From Halomonas sp. CH40 (GTDB lineage: Bacteria > Pseudomonadota > Gammaproteobacteria > Pseudomonadales > Halomonadaceae), in NCBI GenBank assembly GCA_041875495.1, contig CP112982.1:2542001-2606000 (forward strand): 64,000 nucleotides of DNA, given 5' to 3'. The notes under the pieces were generated by a model. The model searched no databases, was not told the DNA's origin, and saw only the letters and a list, made by a program, of their open reading frames with translations. Below, piece by piece: positions 62,059 through 64,000 of this stretch. A program made the translations under genes and the position numbers. Positions within the stretch are counted from its first letter, which is position 1; each line of letters begins with the position of its first letter.

Positions 62059-62286
62059 TTATAAGGGCGGATAAAGACTATGAGTGAGACACTTGTTGAA
62101 TGTTTGGTGGCTATCACGATAATCAGCCATTAGATAATTCATCATTTCTATCAGATATTTAAAATCAAGGCGTATCCGAAGCCGCATATTCAGTTCGAAG
62201 ACGATAGCACCCAATTCTTCCTGGCTATGCAACTGTTCGTACAAAACATACGCTTTTAACCCTTTTATCGCCTTTGTGTTAGCCAT
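62059..62286 (-). CDS. Small hypothetical protein
   Basis: 75 residues, beginning MANTKAIKGLKAYVLYEQLH and continuing SQEELGAIVFELNMRLRIRL, mostly helical and charged, with no membrane segment. No clear RBS precedes the ATG. It fits between the frameshifted sulfotransferase and the methyltransferase-kinase gene on the same strand without overlap. It could be a real small gene or a chance open frame; I do not recognise it. Confidence 0.3.
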   Translation of the reverse strand: MANTKAIKGLKAYVLYEQLHSQEELGAIVFELNMRLRIRLDFKYLIEMMNYLMADYRDSHQTFNKCLTHSLYPPL

Positions 62287-62309
62287 CTACAGTATAGTTT
62301 CAATAAAAA

Positions 62310-62925
62310 TCACAACGAATAACCGAATACATTAAAGTCAAATTTGTAAATATCATAAATTTTGTCTATAACGTTAGCATCAATATCAATCTCTATATCT
62401 AAACTCATACTTTTATTTACATGTTCTAAACACAGCTCATCGGAAGGTATCTTCATTTCTTTACTTAACACTTCAACAAGATGATTAAAACCATCTTCAA
62501 ACTTGAACACATCAAAATCCTGATCTAAAAACTCCACTTGTGGTCTAAGATGATTATCTAAATGAAAATTATTTTTTTCAAAAAGTTTTAAATTATTCAA
62601 AGCCCACAAGTTAAAAGGAATTATATCCAATTTTTTTAATTCTCATTGTCATCAAGAATTTATACTCGCTTATAAATCTATGGAGAGGGTGTCTTACAAC
62701 AGCAAACTTGTAAGAAAAGTTACTCATTGGAAATATTTTATCAACAATATCTAAGTGAAAATGCTGTGGTGAGCATGGGAATTTTTGCTGAGTTACGCCA
62801 TGTAGATAAGGTGATCTGAGTGCTATATTTGCATGCTTTTTAAGCATGTTTTCAATCGACATACCACCACACTTTGGTATATAAGAGAAATAAAACAATT
62901 CGCCTTCTTTTAAAAAAATTGGCAT
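62310..62925 (-). pseudogene. Sulfotransferase-family gene with a frameshift at an A7 tract
   Basis: From the ATG at 62925 the first frame gives MPIFLKEGELFYFSYIPKCG with the 5'-PSB-type loop YIPKCGGMSIENML, and FAVVRHPLHRFISEYKFLM, both typical of sulfotransferase family 2. It then ends prematurely after MTMRIKKIGYNSF. The next frame continues LDIIPFNLWALNNLKLFEKN, DNHLRPQVEFLDQ and DVFKFEDGFNHLVEVL, the normal C-terminal half of the family. The switch occurs at seven As (plus-strand T run 62631-62637); six would restore the frame. This may be a true mutation, slippage-controlled expression or a sequencing error. The whole region is very AT-rich. Confidence 0.8.
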
Positions 62926-62929
62926 AAAA

Positions 62930-64000
62930 TCAATCTCCAGGTAAAAATATATTCTCGAAAAAATCTTCAAACTTGGAAAAGTTAATTTCAAAAGATTTTG
63001 AAAACATTGACACTTTTTTAGAAGAAGCTTCTCCTCTAAATTCATAATAATTATTTTTGCAAATAGAGGCTAGCTGGTAAAAAAAAAGGTTTGGCATTGA
63101 TGAAGGTACAAGATGCAAGATCTTCGCTTTTTCTTCCATAAAAACTGTATTAGTCATTGCAGCACCCGCTATTCCCACAACTACATTTGAAGCTGAAAAT
63201 AACTTTATTTGCTCTGAAAAAACTAATTCGCCAGGATCAACAACCTCAAAACCTTTGCTTACTAAGTATGACTCAACTAGCTTTGCTCCCTCTAAGAACC
63301 GATTATTAGCGCTTCTACGAGTTACAAAAAGCATCTTTTCTGGTTTAGATTTACTAAGATTAGCAGATTTAAGTTCAAAAAATAGTTCTGATATCTCTGG
63401 ACGCATCTTAAACGGATGCTTTGTAATTGGTGTACAATAAATTGCACGTTTAATACTTACAGGTCTATCTATTGCGACTAAATCTGGTTCAAAACCTAAA
63501 ATCATTCTTAATGAGTCACGTACAACCTTGTCTAACTTAGTATTAGTGTGCCCAACTAAGATAGAAACATCACGCAAATTAATCCCAGATTCGACAATAA
63601 ACTTTATTTTGGGCATTATCTCGATCAACCAATGTCCGTAATTTCTATAACCATACTTAGACAATATTAAAACTGGTTTTTCAGAGCTAATACGATCAAA
63701 TGATTGAGGTTTTTGTAAACTTTCTTTATTCTTTAACGGAAAATCATGGACTGACTGAGCTACAACATTTTCATTTATAAAAAAAACACCATTAGGCATA
63801 ACAATACAATCATTAATTTCAAACACAGAGACAGGATCACTACTGACACTGTAAATTTTATGATTTTTTGACACTACATCCCTAATTGATGGATCAATAT
63901 CTTCATAAGAACTAATTTTAGGATTAATAGTATTGTATTCTTTTGAAGCCCACGAACCTATTAATGGAAAATTGTTTGAACTCGAAAAAAGATCAAACTC
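62930..64000 (-). CDS. Family 61 (DUF563) glycosyltransferase, 5' end beyond the window
   Basis: At least 356 residues. The frame is open to position 64000 with no stop, so the N-terminus lies outside; a GTG at 63874 is unlikely to be the true start. YGYRNYGHWLIEIMPKIKFI is the DUF563/GT61 landmark. RVSIKRAIYC-like text, KMLFVTRRSANNRFLEG, GFEVVDPGELVFSEQIKLFS and NVVVGIAGAAMTNTVFMEE are also typical. GT61 enzymes are GT-B-type transferases common in O-antigen and capsule loci. Its stop is 4 nt before the frameshifted sulfotransferase, so the two are co-transcribed. The composition is AT-rich, unlike the core genes at the left. Confidence 0.82.
   Translation of the reverse strand, partial: EFDLFSSSNNFPLIGSWASKEYNTINPKISSYEDIDPSIRDVVSKNHKIYSVSSDPVSVFEINDCIVMPNGVFFINENVVAQSVHDFPLKNKESLQKPQSFDRISSEKPVLILSKYGYRNYGHWLIEIMPKIKFIVESGINLRDVSILVGHTNTKLDKVVRDSLRMILGFEPDLVAIDRPVSIKRAIYCTPITKHPFKMRPEISELFFELKSANLSKSKPEKMLFVTRRSANNRFLEGAKLVESYLVSKGFEVVDPGELVFSEQIKLFSASNVVVGIAGAAMTNTVFMEEKAKILHLVPSSMPNLFFYQLASICKNNYYEFRGEASSKKVSMFSKSFEINFSKFEDFFENIFLPGD

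Noticed and set aside
1..64000. tRNA, rRNA, origin or phage attachment sites
   Set aside because: No cloverleaf, rRNA-like or DnaA-box cluster was recognised on reading; without a covariance search I cannot exclude a missed tRNA.

Overview
The window reads as chromosomal DNA of a moderately GC-rich gammaproteobacterium. A Halomonas-like (Halomonadaceae) organism fits best: there is a TsdBA-type thiosulfate dehydrogenase, a fused CysNC with PAPS-type CysH, RfaH, a complete UDP-sugar supply set, and intergenic regions rich in palindromic repeats. This assignment is inference from gene content and protein style; no rRNA, tRNA or other phylogenetic marker lies in the window.

Layout. (1) 1-8.4 kb, mostly minus strand, is a sulfur-handling block: tsdA (cut by the window edge), tsdB, a QseBC-type two-component system, two half-size YeeE/YedE transporter proteins, a DUF2892 membrane protein, a SulP permease and a Blh/ETHE1-like persulfide dioxygenase. 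A strong promoter, two C-rich hairpins and a terminator at 8.22-8.36 kb define a probable unannotated small RNA. (2) 8.4-9.4 kb holds an orphan MotB/OmpA-type protein. (3) 9.6-21.3 kb is a tight plus-strand operon: short-chain reductase, LtaS/OpgB-like phosphotransferase, a 2477-residue reducing type I PKS, an alpha-oxoamine synthase and rfaH. The PKS + oxoamine synthase + ketoreductase set matches the logic of fumonisin and sphingoid-base pathways and is the best candidate for an undescribed system. (4) 21.3-30 kb carries an Rpn-family nuclease, cysQ, cysNC, cysD with a co-transcribed IS630-derived DNA-binding protein, an SLC13 permease and cysH, with interspersed repeats. (5) 30.1-31.1 kb is a REP-associated tyrosine transposase (RAYT) unit bracketed by two inverted copies of a perfect palindrome; the same palindrome family recurs at glmS together with a 99-bp duplication of the glmS start. 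(6) 31-49.4 kb is a surface-polysaccharide precursor region (glycosyltransferases, glmS, glmM, galU, pgi, pgm, galE) containing two toxin-antitoxin loci, one with a nonsense codon in its antitoxin, and a lone nucleotidyltransferase. (7) 46.9-64 kb is a polysaccharide assembly and modification region, increasingly AT-rich to the right. It has three sulfotransferase-like genes (one frameshifted), an aldolase/HAD/cytidylyltransferase set suggesting a CMP-ulosonic acid, four glycosyltransferases and a WbdD-like methyltransferase-kinase.

How it fits together. SulP or SLC13 sulfate uptake and CysDNC make PAPS. CysH reduces it to sulfite for assimilation, while the sulfotransferases could consume it to sulfate a surface glycan and CysQ would clear the resulting PAP. 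Pgi, Pgm, GalU, GalE, GlmS and GlmM supply the UDP-sugar precursors. RfaH, encoded at the end of the PKS operon, is of a family that drives long surface-polysaccharide operons. Separate palindromic repeat families occupy many intergenic gaps.
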